Origin: a virus
Virus record (IMG/VR): IMGVR_UViG_3300034198_009159
Span: 1 to 20,734 of that record
Strand: one strand, 5' to 3'
Length of the DNA: 20,734 nt
A model generated the notes under the pieces. It was not told the DNA's origin. It worked only from the letters and a program-made list of their open reading frames with translations, and did no database searches. Position 1 is the stretch's first letter, and each line of letters opens with the position of its first letter. The position numbers and the translations under genes are program-made. Shown piece after piece: positions 6,534-13,795 of this stretch.

Positions 6534-6739
6534 TTAAGCATCCGTACGGAACCAAGATGTTCTACAAAGAACAGTTTGACGATATTCTCGCTGATGTTCA
6601 GGGAGACTCTCCGTATTATGGAGAAAATATTGTAGATGGTTTTATTGCGTCCCTTCAAGAGTGGCGCAACTACCACCAGGAACAGGTAAATGAATACGAG
6701 CGAGTCGAACAGCGAGTTCGTGAGGCATCTGCCTTGTAA
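6521..6739 (+). CDS. Conserved small cyanopodovirus protein (72 aa)
   Basis: The product MADMIKHPYGTKMFYKEQ... has KEQFDDILADVQGDSPYYGE, NIVDGFIASLQEWRNYH and a C-terminal coiled helix (EQVNEYERVEQRVREASAL). I recall similar proteins beside endonuclease and primase genes in cyanopodoviruses but know no function. Alternative ATGs are at 6491 and 6530; 6530 forms an exact ATGA overlap with the endonuclease stop, and 6521 lies just before it. The 3' end overlaps the primase-helicase gene by 50 nt, so both reading frames are used there. It may be a replication accessory protein; this is only a guess from position. Confidence 0.65.
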   Translation: MADMIKHPYGTKMFYKEQFDDILADVQGDSPYYGENIVDGFIASLQEWRNYHQEQVNEYERVEQRVREASAL

Positions 6740-8300
6740 TGTGTGCGGCTCATCGGATGCAAACTCCCTGTACTCCGATGGGCATACTTACTGTTTTTCG
6801 TGCAACTCGTACGGAAAAGCGAATGTGGAAACGGAAGACGTAGACATATTTGCAACCAATCACAATCATCAAATGTCCACTAATGTACGATTGCAAGGAG
6901 CAGCAGAACGGCTGCAAAAACGAGGAATATCCGAAAAAACCTGTCAGTTCTACAAAATCTACAAAGATGGAAACGTCCTACGCTTCCATTATTTCGATGA
7001 TGCTGGAATACTTCGAGGCTGCAAAGTAAAAACAAAAAGCAAAATATTCACCTATGAAGGTGAAGTTCCAGGCACCTTATTTGGTCAACACCTGTTCCCA
7101 TCATCCGGTAAGCGTGTGGTGATCACTGAAGGTGAGCTTGATGCTGCATCGTGTCAAGAAGCGATGCCAGGTTGGCCTATGGTGTCTTTACCGAGTGGCG
7201 CTGCAGCAGCTAGGAAGTCAATACAAAAGGCTATCCCATGGCTGCAGGGGTATGAAGAGATCGTCCTGTTCTTTGATAGCGACGAACCAGGCTGCAAAGC
7301 ATCGGAAGAGGCAGCAGCAGTACTACCACCTGGCAAGTGCCGCATCGCCCGACTACAGGCTTACAAGGATGCCTCAGATGCCCTACAGGCTAATGATTCT
7401 GATGCAATTAGAAGAGCAATTTGGGACGCTAAACCCTACAGGCCAGACGGCATTGTTGACGGTAAGTCCCTACTTGAATTAGTAACTACTCCATCTCCAC
7501 CAGCTAACCATGACTACCCCTTCAGCGGACTTCAGCAATTACTACACGGAATCAGATACGGAGAGCTTGTCACAATTACTGCAGGATCTGGCATTGGCAA
7601 GTCCAGCTTCTGCAGGGAGCTTGCAACTTCACTTCTACAAAATGGAGAGCGGGTCGGTTACTTGGCTCTTGAAGAATCAAACAGGCGTACTGCTCTCGGT
7701 TTGATGTCCGCTGCAGTTGGGAAACCACTGCACCTCGGCATCCACGAAAAAGAAGCCCTTACTGAAGCCTATAACGCAACCTTAGCTAATTGGAATCTAT
7801 TCCTGTTTGATGGGTTTGGATCCTTCGATCCAGAACTCATCTATCAAAGGGTTGAGTATTTAGCCCAAGGGTTAGATACACGAGTTATTTTCTTAGACCA
7901 CCTATCCATCCTCCTAAGCGGTCTTGATGGCGATGAGCGCCGAATGATTGATACCACGATGACCAAGCTCCGCTCATTGGTTGAACGAACAGGCATTGCA
8001 ATGTTTCTTGTTTCACATTTGCGAAGAACGTCAAGTGATACAAACCACGAGGAGGGTGCCCGCGTCACTCTGGGACAGTTGCGAGGATCTGCATCGATTG
8101 CACAACTCTCTGACTCAGTTATTGCTCTTGAAAGAAACCAGCAGAGCACATCTGGAGGAAGTGATACAACTGTGCGAATCCTCAAAAATCGCTATTCAGG
8201 AGAAGTTGGCATCGCGTGCAAGCTGACATATGACCTTTCCACCTGTAAATTTCATGAAACTGAAGCAACAGACGAGTTCAACCCAAGTACCGACTTTTAA
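6690..8300 (+). CDS. Primase-helicase (T7 gp4-like)
   Basis: Unwinds the replication fork and synthesises primers. In order over 536 residues: an N-terminal zinc-binding module with Cys16, Cys19, Cys35 and Cys38 (PCNVC...YCFSC); a TOPRIM catalytic core with ITEGELDAAS (Glu147) and DSD at 196-198 (FFDSDEPG); a linker; and a DnaB-family helicase with Walker A AGSGIGKSS at 298-306, the EES motif after YLALEES, and Walker B VIFLDHLSIL with Asp403. T7 gp4 is 566 residues, so this is full length. The tail is acidic (ETEATDEFNPSTDF), as expected for polymerase contact. Its start lies inside the preceding gene, and its own end overlaps the next small gene by 47 nt. Confidence 0.96.
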   Translation: MNTSESNSEFVRHLPCNVCGSSDANSLYSDGHTYCFSCNSYGKANVETEDVDIFATNHNHQMSTNVRLQGAAERLQKRGISEKTCQFYKIYKDGNVLRFHYFDDAGILRGCKVKTKSKIFTYEGEVPGTLFGQHLFPSSGKRVVITEGELDAASCQEAMPGWPMVSLPSGAAAARKSIQKAIPWLQGYEEIVLFFDSDEPGCKASEEAAAVLPPGKCRIARLQAYKDASDALQANDSDAIRRAIWDAKPYRPDGIVDGKSLLELVTTPSPPANHDYPFSGLQQLLHGIRYGELVTITAGSGIGKSSFCRELATSLLQNGERVGYLALEESNRRTALGLMSAAVGKPLHLGIHEKEALTEAYNATLANWNLFLFDGFGSFDPELIYQRVEYLAQGLDTRVIFLDHLSILLSGLDGDERRMIDTTMTKLRSLVERTGIAMFLVSHLRRTSSDTNHEEGARVTLGQLRGSASIAQLSDSVIALERNQQSTSGGSDTTVRILKNRYSGEVGIACKLTYDLSTCKFHETEATDEFNPSTDF

Positions 8301-8379
8301 GCGTCCTAAACCGCCTACACCTGAAGCAGTAGCTAAAGCACAGTTCGTTGACAAGACCTTTAAATGGATAGGGAAATGA
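8254..8379 (+). CDS. Small Pro/Lys-rich hypothetical protein (41 aa)
   Basis: A frame starting MKLKQQTSSTQVPTFKRPK lies across the primase-helicase end and continues to a TGA at 8377-8379 embedded in the ATGA start of the next gene. The product is basic and proline-rich (FKRPKPPTPEAVAKAQF, DKTFKWIGK). Codon use resembles the phage backbone, not the GC-rich gene that follows, so it marks the left edge of the insertion. No family is recognised; it overlaps the helicase gene by 47 nt. Confidence 0.5.
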   Translation: MKLKQQTSSTQVPTFKRPKPPTPEAVAKAQFVDKTFKWIGK

Positions 8380-8948
8380 CTAATTACAAAGCAGCGCCGG
8401 AGCAATGGGCAAAGATGGAGCAATCGGCGGAGAGCTACGGCACCTGTTCTTGCCTCCTTGAACTACGCGACCGCATCGCTGCCCTGGAGACCCAGCGCGA
8501 GACGGAGAAGGCAGCCATCCTGGACATTTACGAGAAGCTGGATCGTCTGAAGACCCAGCACGAAAGCAACTGGACTCGGATCGTGAAGCTGGAGGAGGCC
8601 AACCAGCAGCCCGAACCTATTGACGAAGAGGAGAACGATCGGCGGTTCCGCGCCTGCCTAAACGCGATTGATAACGCCACGCCAGAGCAGATCAGGGCCG
8701 CAGTAGCCAAAGCATCAGCCGACCATTTTCCTGACGCCAAGAAAATGGTCCCCGCCCCGGCCGGTGGGCTGGTGGAGCGGGTGGCGATTGCCGTTTGCCG
8801 TTGCGATGACTCATCCTCCTGGAGTGAAGAGGTAATCAACTGGACCCCCGAAGCACGCGCCGCGATCCTGGCTGTGGCGGAGTGGTTTGACGCCATTGGC
8901 TACGGCGCCACTGCCAGCATGCTGCGCCAGGAGGTGGAGCGTGGCTGA
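8376..8948 (+). CDS. Cyanobacterial/cyanophage accessory protein with coiled coil (190 aa)
   Basis: The product starts MTNYKAAPEQWAKMEQSAE, has TCSCLLELRDRIAALETQ leading into a long heptad-like coiled coil (about residues 25-80), an acidic linker, and a C-terminal segment with LVERVAIAVCRCDDSS and ARAAILAVAEWF. I recall this modular family (start near TxYKAxPEQW, then SCLLELRxRxxALE) as frequent in picocyanobacteria and their phages, with no known function. I chose the ATG at 8376 because of the ATGA overlap with the preceding gene; ATG 8364 is also in frame. The gene is much richer in G+C than its neighbours and uses GCC, CTG and CGC codons freely, a sign of recent acquisition. Confidence 0.75.
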   Translation: MTNYKAAPEQWAKMEQSAESYGTCSCLLELRDRIAALETQRETEKAAILDIYEKLDRLKTQHESNWTRIVKLEEANQQPEPIDEEENDRRFRACLNAIDNATPEQIRAAVAKASADHFPDAKKMVPAPAGGLVERVAIAVCRCDDSSSWSEEVINWTPEARAAILAVAEWFDAIGYGATASMLRQEVERG

Positions 8949-9066
8949 GCTGAGCCCTGCGGCGCAGGCGGTGCCGGAAACCCATGCGGGCTTTGCCAGG
9001 CACTCAATACGCCTTTGCCTCCTCGCCATCGCCGCCGAGCTGGGGAATAATGAACCTAATTTTTGA
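8941..9066 (+). CDS. Small accessory protein of the GC-rich cassette, probably truncated (41 aa)
   Basis: The frame starts at GTG, 8 nt inside the previous gene, and reads (M)AELSPAAQAVPETHAGF then IRLCLLAIAAELGNN. The AELSPAAQAV opening followed by an Ala-rich helix matches a short protein type I recall from cyanobacteria and cyanophages, commonly found beside the preceding family. Its last six codons run through the start of the DNA polymerase exonuclease gene (ATG at 9050), so the C-terminus seems to have been replaced or cut at the cassette's right border. Function unknown. Confidence 0.5.
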   Translation: MAELSPAAQAVPETHAGFARHSIRLCLLAIAAELGNNEPNF

Positions 9067-9568
9067 CATCGAAACAGACGGATTACTTGATGATTTTACC
9101 AGCATCCACTGCATTGGTATCTACGATCTTGATTGTAATGAAACCTATGTTTTCAATGACGAGGGTAACGAGGAACCTATTTCAAGGGCTGTTACTATAC
9201 TTGAAGATGCTGATAACATTATCGGGCATAACATCATTGGTTTTGATATTCCTGCTATTAAGCAAATTTATCCTTTCTTCAATCCCCGTGGGGTTGCTTT
9301 GGATACTCTTGTTCTCAGTCGTATTTATCACGCTGATATTCTCTCTGTAGACAACAAGCGTAAGTGGAAAAATATGCCACTGCAGCTATACGGAAGGCAC
9401 TCCCTAGAAGCATGGGGACACAGACTTCTTGAATACAAGGGAGACTTTTCAAAGACTGCCGACTGGAAAAAGTGGTCAGCAGAAATGCAGGAATACATGC
9501 TTCAGGACATCACTGTAACTCAAAAACTTTGGCAACATTTCCACAAATACCTGACTTCATCAAATTAG
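9050..9568 (+). CDS. DNA polymerase, 3'-5' proofreading exonuclease part
   Basis: This 172-residue frame is the N-terminal exonuclease domain of a T7-type family A DNA polymerase. All three exo motifs are present: Exo I DIETDG with Asp6 and Glu8; Exo II NIIGHNIIGFDIPA with Asp66; Exo III EYMLQD with Tyr149 and Asp153. The four metal-binding carboxylates are intact, so proofreading should work. I chose the ATG at 9050, just after GGGGA, because the DIET motif begins there; the frame is open farther upstream only through the GC-rich insert. It ends at TAG 9566-9568, while the polymerase domain continues in the -1 frame. In T7 both parts form one 704-residue protein. Confidence 0.92.
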   Translation: MNLIFDIETDGLLDDFTSIHCIGIYDLDCNETYVFNDEGNEEPISRAVTILEDADNIIGHNIIGFDIPAIKQIYPFFNPRGVALDTLVLSRIYHADILSVDNKRKWKNMPLQLYGRHSLEAWGHRLLEYKGDFSKTADWKKWSAEMQEYMLQDITVTQKLWQHFHKYLTSSN

Positions 9569-10797
9569 AGCTAGATGTCGCAACGATCCTCACCAAGCAG
9601 GAACTACATGGATGGTTCTTTGATGAACATGCTGCACGGGAACTTGCACAGGCTCTCTATTCCGAGCTTGATGATCTTAAAAGTCTACTTTGCAAGCGGT
9701 ATCCTTACGTCGCTGGACGAGAGTTTACTCCGAAGAGAATTAATAGCTCTACAGGGTACGTCTCTGGAGCACCCCTCACCAAGTTGAAAGAGTTCAGCCC
9801 TACTAGCCGTGACCACATTGCATGGGTCATGGAGAACATCCATGGTTGGGTTCCAAGTAAACAGACAAAGGCTGGTAAGACATCCATCGATGAAACAGTA
9901 CTTAAGGATATAGGAACTGAGGAAGCACTTCAGTTCTACAGATGCCTTGAGTTAACTAAACATCTCGGCATGTTGTCTGAAGGCAACAATGCTTGGCTGA
10001 AGATGGTCAAGAATGATCGCATATACCACCACTGCTCTGTATCGACTAACACTCACCGCTGTGCACACCGTAGGCCAAATCTTGCCCAAGTACCTAGCGA
10101 CTTGTCGTTTAGGAAATTATTCAAGGCAACCCCTGGATACGTCATGGTCGGTGCTGACCTTTCTGGCATCGAACTTAGGATGCTGGCCCACTATCTCGCT
10201 AAATACGATGGTGGCCGATACGGGGATGTACTGATCAACGGAGACATTCACCAAGAAAATGCTGACAAGATCGGCATCTCTAGAAAGCTTGTCAAGACTG
10301 TTACTTACGCCTTCCTGTATGGTGCGGGAGATCAGAAGATTGGAATCTCATACGATCCACAACTATCACCTGAAGCAGCTAAGAAGAAAGGTGCGGAGAT
10401 TAGGACCGCTTACGTTGCTGCCATTGACGGTTTGGATCGCCTACTTACCGACGTTCGTAAGGCAGCTAATCGAGGTTATGTCAAAGCAATAGATGGTCGG
10501 AAGATCACTGTAGAGAGCCCACATAAGGCTCTTAACTATTTGCTTCAATCCTCGGCAGGGGTAATCGCTAAGCGATGGATGGTCGTCGCTGACTATGTAT
10601 CGAAGTCGTTCTACAACAATACCCACCAACTTGCATTCATCCACGACGAACTGCAATTTGAAACCGAGCCAGAGCTAGCTAATCAATTCAAGGAACAGCT
10701 TGAGGGTTGTGCAGAAGAAGCTGGTAAGTACTACAACCTCCGAGTCCCCATTGCTGCCGAAGGGAAGATCGGATCTACCTGGGCAGACGTACACTAA
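9529..10797 (+). CDS. DNA polymerase, polymerase domain (family A), separate frame
   Basis: The polymerisation domain of the same T7-type enzyme. Counted from the TTG at 9529, motif A Asp is near residue 210 (GADLSGIELRML), the O-helix Lys near 256 (KTVTYAFLYGAG), motif C Asp near 373 (FIHDELQFE), and the end reads EGKIGSTWADVH, like T7's C-terminus. The frame is open back to a GTG at 9472, but that stretch is out-of-frame exonuclease coding. No ATG occurs before the conserved core, so the start is TTG 9529, the GTG, or a -1 frameshift from the upstream gene. The stretch between the first helices and SRDHI is about half T7's length, so the thioredoxin-binding loop is much reduced. Confidence 0.9.
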   Translation: MATFPQIPDFIKLELDVATILTKQELHGWFFDEHAARELAQALYSELDDLKSLLCKRYPYVAGREFTPKRINSSTGYVSGAPLTKLKEFSPTSRDHIAWVMENIHGWVPSKQTKAGKTSIDETVLKDIGTEEALQFYRCLELTKHLGMLSEGNNAWLKMVKNDRIYHHCSVSTNTHRCAHRRPNLAQVPSDLSFRKLFKATPGYVMVGADLSGIELRMLAHYLAKYDGGRYGDVLINGDIHQENADKIGISRKLVKTVTYAFLYGAGDQKIGISYDPQLSPEAAKKKGAEIRTAYVAAIDGLDRLLTDVRKAANRGYVKAIDGRKITVESPHKALNYLLQSSAGVIAKRWMVVADYVSKSFYNNTHQLAFIHDELQFETEPELANQFKEQLEGCAEEAGKYYNLRVPIAAEGKIGSTWADVH

Positions 10798-10943
10798 TGC
10801 CACCCACAAAACGTACATCTAAAACACAATTAGCCCTGAAGAACTTTGAATCGAGGGCAAAATTTAAACATACCAGACAAGGAAACGGGACAAGATCCCT
10901 ACCAAACCATGGACGTAAACCACGTCGGGGGCAGGGTAAGTGA
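10797..10943 (+). CDS. Small basic hypothetical protein (48 aa)
   Basis: The frame begins at the TAATG overlap with the DNA polymerase stop and ends at TGA 10941-10943, overlapping the GTG start of the exonuclease gene. The product is strongly basic (MPPTKRTSKTQLALKNFE, RAKFKHTRQG, NHGRKPRRGQGK) with no acidic cluster and looks disordered, suggesting nucleic-acid binding. No family is recognised. Precise overlap at both ends supports it as a real, coupled gene. Confidence 0.65.
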   Translation: MPPTKRTSKTQLALKNFESRAKFKHTRQGNGTRSLPNHGRKPRRGQGK

Positions 10944-11710
10944 GCTTGTTAATTGATGCCGATTACATTGTCTATAAGTGCTGTGCTGCCTGCGAGACTG
11001 AAGTTGACTTTGGTGAAGATGTTATATTGGTTACCAGCAGGTTCTCCGATGCTTATTCAGCAGTATTTGAAGATTTAACTAGGATTGCAAACGACTTGGG
11101 ATATCTTGACGATTCTATTCTGTATTTTTCTGATAGCGTTAACTTCCGTAAACTACTTTGTCCAACGTATAAAGGACATAGAAACCGCAAAAAGCCTTGT
11201 GGATACAAGAGGGTCATCGAGGCGCTCAAAAAAGAATTCCCAGTTGTAATTATGAGTGGCCTAGAAGCCGATGACGCCATCGGCATTGAAGCTACAAAAA
11301 CTGGTGGGCACATTATCGTATCTCCTGATAAAGATATGAGGCAAATACCAGGACAGCTATACAACCTAGTTGACCCTATCACAATCATATCTCCTGAAGA
11401 TGGCTACAAATGGTTTCTAATACAAACCATGTCTGGAGATCAAACCGATGGTTACAGCGGTATTCCCGGAATTGGAATCAAAAGAGCTGAAGCCTTACTT
11501 GATAAAAATGGGGTTTCATGGAAAACAGTAGTTTCAGCATTTGCTGAAAAGGATCTGGACGAAGATGTAGCTCTAATGAATGCAAGATTAGCCAAAATCC
11601 TTACAGTAAATGATTATGATTTCACCAATCAAACCCCAAAGTTTTGGGTTCCCACCGATGCCGGTAGTGGAACTCAAAGTGGAGCAGCAGTTCAAACTAC
11701 GTCAAATTGA
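10940..11710 (+). CDS. 5'-3' exonuclease (T7 gp6-like, FEN family)
   Basis: Degrades duplex DNA from the 5' end, removing primers and recycling host DNA to nucleotides. The 256-residue protein shows the FEN/5'-exonuclease pattern: N-terminal LLIDADYIVYKCC, then YKGHRNRKKPC (basic arch), the metal-binding GLEADDAIGIE, SPDKDMRQIPG, and the helix-hairpin-helix GDQTDGYSGIPGIGIKRAE. The C-terminal tail (GSGTQSGAAVQ) looks disordered. The start is GTG in a GTGA overlap with the preceding stop, directly before MSLLIDADY. It lies at the end of the replication block, as in T7, and overlaps the next gene. Confidence 0.93.
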   Translation: MSLLIDADYIVYKCCAACETEVDFGEDVILVTSRFSDAYSAVFEDLTRIANDLGYLDDSILYFSDSVNFRKLLCPTYKGHRNRKKPCGYKRVIEALKKEFPVVIMSGLEADDAIGIEATKTGGHIIVSPDKDMRQIPGQLYNLVDPITIISPEDGYKWFLIQTMSGDQTDGYSGIPGIGIKRAEALLDKNGVSWKTVVSAFAEKDLDEDVALMNARLAKILTVNDYDFTNQTPKFWVPTDAGSGTQSGAAVQTTSN

Positions 11711-11906
11711 AGACGCACTAAGAAACCCAAATACTAAAAAGGAGGACATTATCACTATCTTCCTGGCACTCCAGCAACAGTGTTTTGTCCTTGGAAATAA
11801 CGTAAGCAATTTGATTAAACAATGGCCAATTCAACCACCCACGGTCCAAACTACTACAAACGAGGAAGTATTGAGCCTTGGGACTTCATTAGAGACCAAG
11901 GGTTAA
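11658..11906 (+). CDS. Conserved small cyanophage protein (82 aa)
   Basis: The product MPVVELKVEQQFKLRQIEDAL... continues with NPNTKKEDIITIFLALQ, CFVLGNNVSNLIKQW and a Pro/Thr-rich tail. The first part is an amphipathic helix pair; I recall near-identical proteins in cyanopodoviruses, unannotated. The frame is open upstream to 11610, but the family begins at or near VVELKVEQQ, so I chose the ATG at 11658. It overlaps the exonuclease end by 53 nt and the next gene by 85 nt; the Pro/Thr-rich tail lies in the second overlap. Function unknown. Confidence 0.65.
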   Translation: MPVVELKVEQQFKLRQIEDALRNPNTKKEDIITIFLALQQQCFVLGNNVSNLIKQWPIQPPTVQTTTNEEVLSLGTSLETKG

Positions 11907-12130
11907 GCTATCACCTAGGTAACGCAATTAAGTACATTTGCAGAGCTGGTTACAAAGAGTCTATCGAAAAAGATCTTAAAAAAGCTATCCACTATCTACA
12001 GAATGAAATCGATAACCTGCCATCCGGACGACATGTACGCATGGAGAGCAAAAAATTTCCGAACCGCGTTCAACCTATCAGACGGATTGACGACTACCTC
12101 GTTGAATCTTCAGCAGACTTTGATCGCTGA
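11822..12130 (+). CDS. DUF3310-family protein
   Basis: The 102-residue product contains the DUF3310 core: NYYKRGSIEPWDFIRDQGLS, HLGNAIKYICRAGYKE and DLKKAIHYLQNEI. DUF3310 proteins are short helical phage proteins, sometimes labelled nucleotide-kinase-like without proof, and are often encoded next to nucleotide metabolism genes, as here. The start ATG (MANSTTHGPNYYKRG) fits the family. The last 33 codons, after the conserved region, are basic and overlap the MazG-like gene in another frame, so this tail may be dispensable. Biochemical role unknown. Confidence 0.8.
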   Translation: MANSTTHGPNYYKRGSIEPWDFIRDQGLSYHLGNAIKYICRAGYKESIEKDLKKAIHYLQNEIDNLPSGRHVRMESKKFPNRVQPIRRIDDYLVESSADFDR

Positions 12131-12407
12131 AGAGGCCGCTGAAGTTTCAGATGCCGTACAGCAACTCTCCTACAACATCACCAATAGGAGAGCCAAAGAG
12201 AACCTACTTAAGGAGTTATCTGATCTTGTCTATGTATGCCATCAGATGGCAGCAGCTTTTGGATGGAACTTAGGGGAAGCTTTTCTTAGGGTTCACGAAA
12301 GTAATATGTCAAAACTCGATGATTACGGGTACCCAGTAAAACGTGAAGATGGCAAGATTCTAAAAAGTAGTAACTATTTCACCCCATCACTTATTGATCT
12401 TGTATGA
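12033..12407 (+). CDS. MazG-like nucleoside triphosphate pyrophosphohydrolase
   Basis: Predicted to hydrolyse NTPs or dNTPs to monophosphate and pyrophosphate. The all-alpha NTP-PPase signature is clear: metal-binding EEAAEV and KELSDLVYVCHQMAAAFGW, followed by AFLRVHESNMSKLDDYG and a C-terminal REDGKILKSSNY; the ExxE...ExxD carboxylates are present. The 124-residue length fits single-domain MazG-like proteins. I chose ATG 12033 over 12003 because family members start shortly before FRTxFNLSDG; both are in frame. It ends in an ATGA overlap with the ribonucleotide reductase gene, linking it to dNTP supply. Cyanophage MazG has been proposed to influence host ppGpp, but substrate cannot be read from sequence. 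Confidence 0.88.
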   Translation: MYAWRAKNFRTAFNLSDGLTTTSLNLQQTLIAEEAAEVSDAVQQLSYNITNRRAKENLLKELSDLVYVCHQMAAAFGWNLGEAFLRVHESNMSKLDDYGYPVKREDGKILKSSNYFTPSLIDLV

Positions 12408-13795
12408 CATCTGAACATAAAAATCTTATTGCCCGTACTGGACGGGTACAATCGTGGATTGATGATCAAACCTCTCGACTCCCAGTCTCCTGCACAGTCT
12501 TCGTCGTTGAAGACTCTATGGAGGGGCCTAATGGAATTGAAGCAAGCTGGCGGTTTGTCAGTCATGCTCTTCGCTTTGGAGCGGGTGTTGCAGTCCATCT
12601 ATCTAAACTCCGACCTAAAGGAAAGGAAAACGATAGTGGGTTGGTTGCATCAGGCCCCGTTAGTTTTGCCAAGATCTACAGCACACTTAATGAAATCCTC
12701 CGACGTGGAGGCATCTATAAAAATGGAGCTGTAGTTTGCCATTTGGACCTCAATCATCCAGATATTATTGATTTTATTACTGTAAGTCGTAGCGATCTTC
12801 CTTGGGTCAAACGTTGCGTAAATATCAATCCATTCTGGTGGCAGCAATCATCCCAAGTAGTGAAGGACTCTCTTCTTGATGGCATCCGCAAAGGTGATAT
12901 TTGGCTTAATAAAACTAAAGTAGATAATAACGGTAAGCGAATTCGTGGCAACGTCTGCCTTGAGGTTTACTTGCCTTCTCGTGGTACATGCTTGCTTCAA
13001 CATGTAAATCTTGGTGCCTGTGAATTCGATGATATTCAACGAGCTTTTGTTACTGGAATGGCTGAGTTGTGCGCTCTTCATTCAAAAACTAATGTCGATG
13101 CAAGTGGTGAGTACTTGTCCCCAACTGTTGACCGACAAGTGGGACTAGGTATGTTAGGACTAGCCAACCTTCTTCGTAGGTACAAAGTAACCTACAAAGA
13201 ATTCGGTCATGCTCTTGAAGTCGTTAATAGCCGTACTCCAATTCACAGAACTCCGGCTGCTGAACTTGCTCTAGAAATACAGGCTGGTATCGAACAAGCT
13301 GCACAAATTGCCAAGGTCAATAAGATGGATAGAGCCTTTGCCATCGCACCTACAGCAAGCTGCAGCTACCGCTACAAAGACATTGATGGGTACACGACAT
13401 GCCCTGAGATCGCTCCACCCATTGCACGCTATGTAGACCGAGATAGTGGCACCTTCGGTGTCCAGTCCTTTGACTATGGCCCCGTAGAAATTGCTAGTGA
13501 AGTTGGTTGGGATGATTATTTTAAAGTTGCTAACGGCATCGTGAAGATGCTTGACCGTACGGGACTTCTTCACGGTTATAGCTTCAATAGTTGGTCAGAT
13601 GTGATCACCTACGACGAAGCGTTTATTGAAGAGTGGTTGAAATCTCCTCAAACCTCCCTTTATTATTCGCTCCAGGTTATGGGTGACGTTCAAGATAAAT
13701 CCAGTGCATATGCCGCATTGGATGAAGAAGAAGTCAACGATTACCTGGAGTCTATTCTAAACGATCTTGCTCCACAGTGTAATTGCGGCGAATGA
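12404..13795 (+). CDS. nrdA: Ribonucleotide reductase alpha (catalytic) subunit, compact class I type
   Basis: Reduces ribonucleotides to deoxyribonucleotides. The 463-residue protein has the catalytic triad Asn183, Cys185 and Glu187 (GNVCLEV), the redox pair Cys30 (LPVSCTVF) and Cys196 (GTCLLQHVNLGAC), and a C-terminal Cys459-x-Cys461 tail (QCNCGE) that would re-reduce the active site. It is far shorter than E. coli NrdA (761) and has no obvious N-terminal ATP cone. Homologs in cyanopodoviruses were once annotated as class II, then reassigned to class I because a beta subunit is encoded next to them; that is also seen here. It overlaps the MazG-like gene and the beta-subunit gene by ATGA junctions. 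Confidence 0.9.
   Translation: MTSEHKNLIARTGRVQSWIDDQTSRLPVSCTVFVVEDSMEGPNGIEASWRFVSHALRFGAGVAVHLSKLRPKGKENDSGLVASGPVSFAKIYSTLNEILRRGGIYKNGAVVCHLDLNHPDIIDFITVSRSDLPWVKRCVNINPFWWQQSSQVVKDSLLDGIRKGDIWLNKTKVDNNGKRIRGNVCLEVYLPSRGTCLLQHVNLGACEFDDIQRAFVTGMAELCALHSKTNVDASGEYLSPTVDRQVGLGMLGLANLLRRYKVTYKEFGHALEVVNSRTPIHRTPAAELALEIQAGIEQAAQIAKVNKMDRAFAIAPTASCSYRYKDIDGYTTCPEIAPPIARYVDRDSGTFGVQSFDYGPVEIASEVGWDDYFKVANGIVKMLDRTGLLHGYSFNSWSDVITYDEAFIEEWLKSPQTSLYYSLQVMGDVQDKSSAYAALDEEEVNDYLESILNDLAPQCNCGE

Noticed and set aside
8984-9049. N-terminal extension of the exonuclease frame upstream of ATG 9050
   Set aside because: The sequence is GC-rich cassette DNA encoding low-complexity residues; the DIETDG motif expected near the N-terminus starts right after ATG 9050.
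9466-9472. G-AAA-AAG as the slip site that joins the two DNA polymerase frames
   Set aside because: A shift there would replace the Exo III motif (Tyr149/Asp153) with out-of-frame sequence, destroying proofreading, so it is unlikely to be the functional junction.
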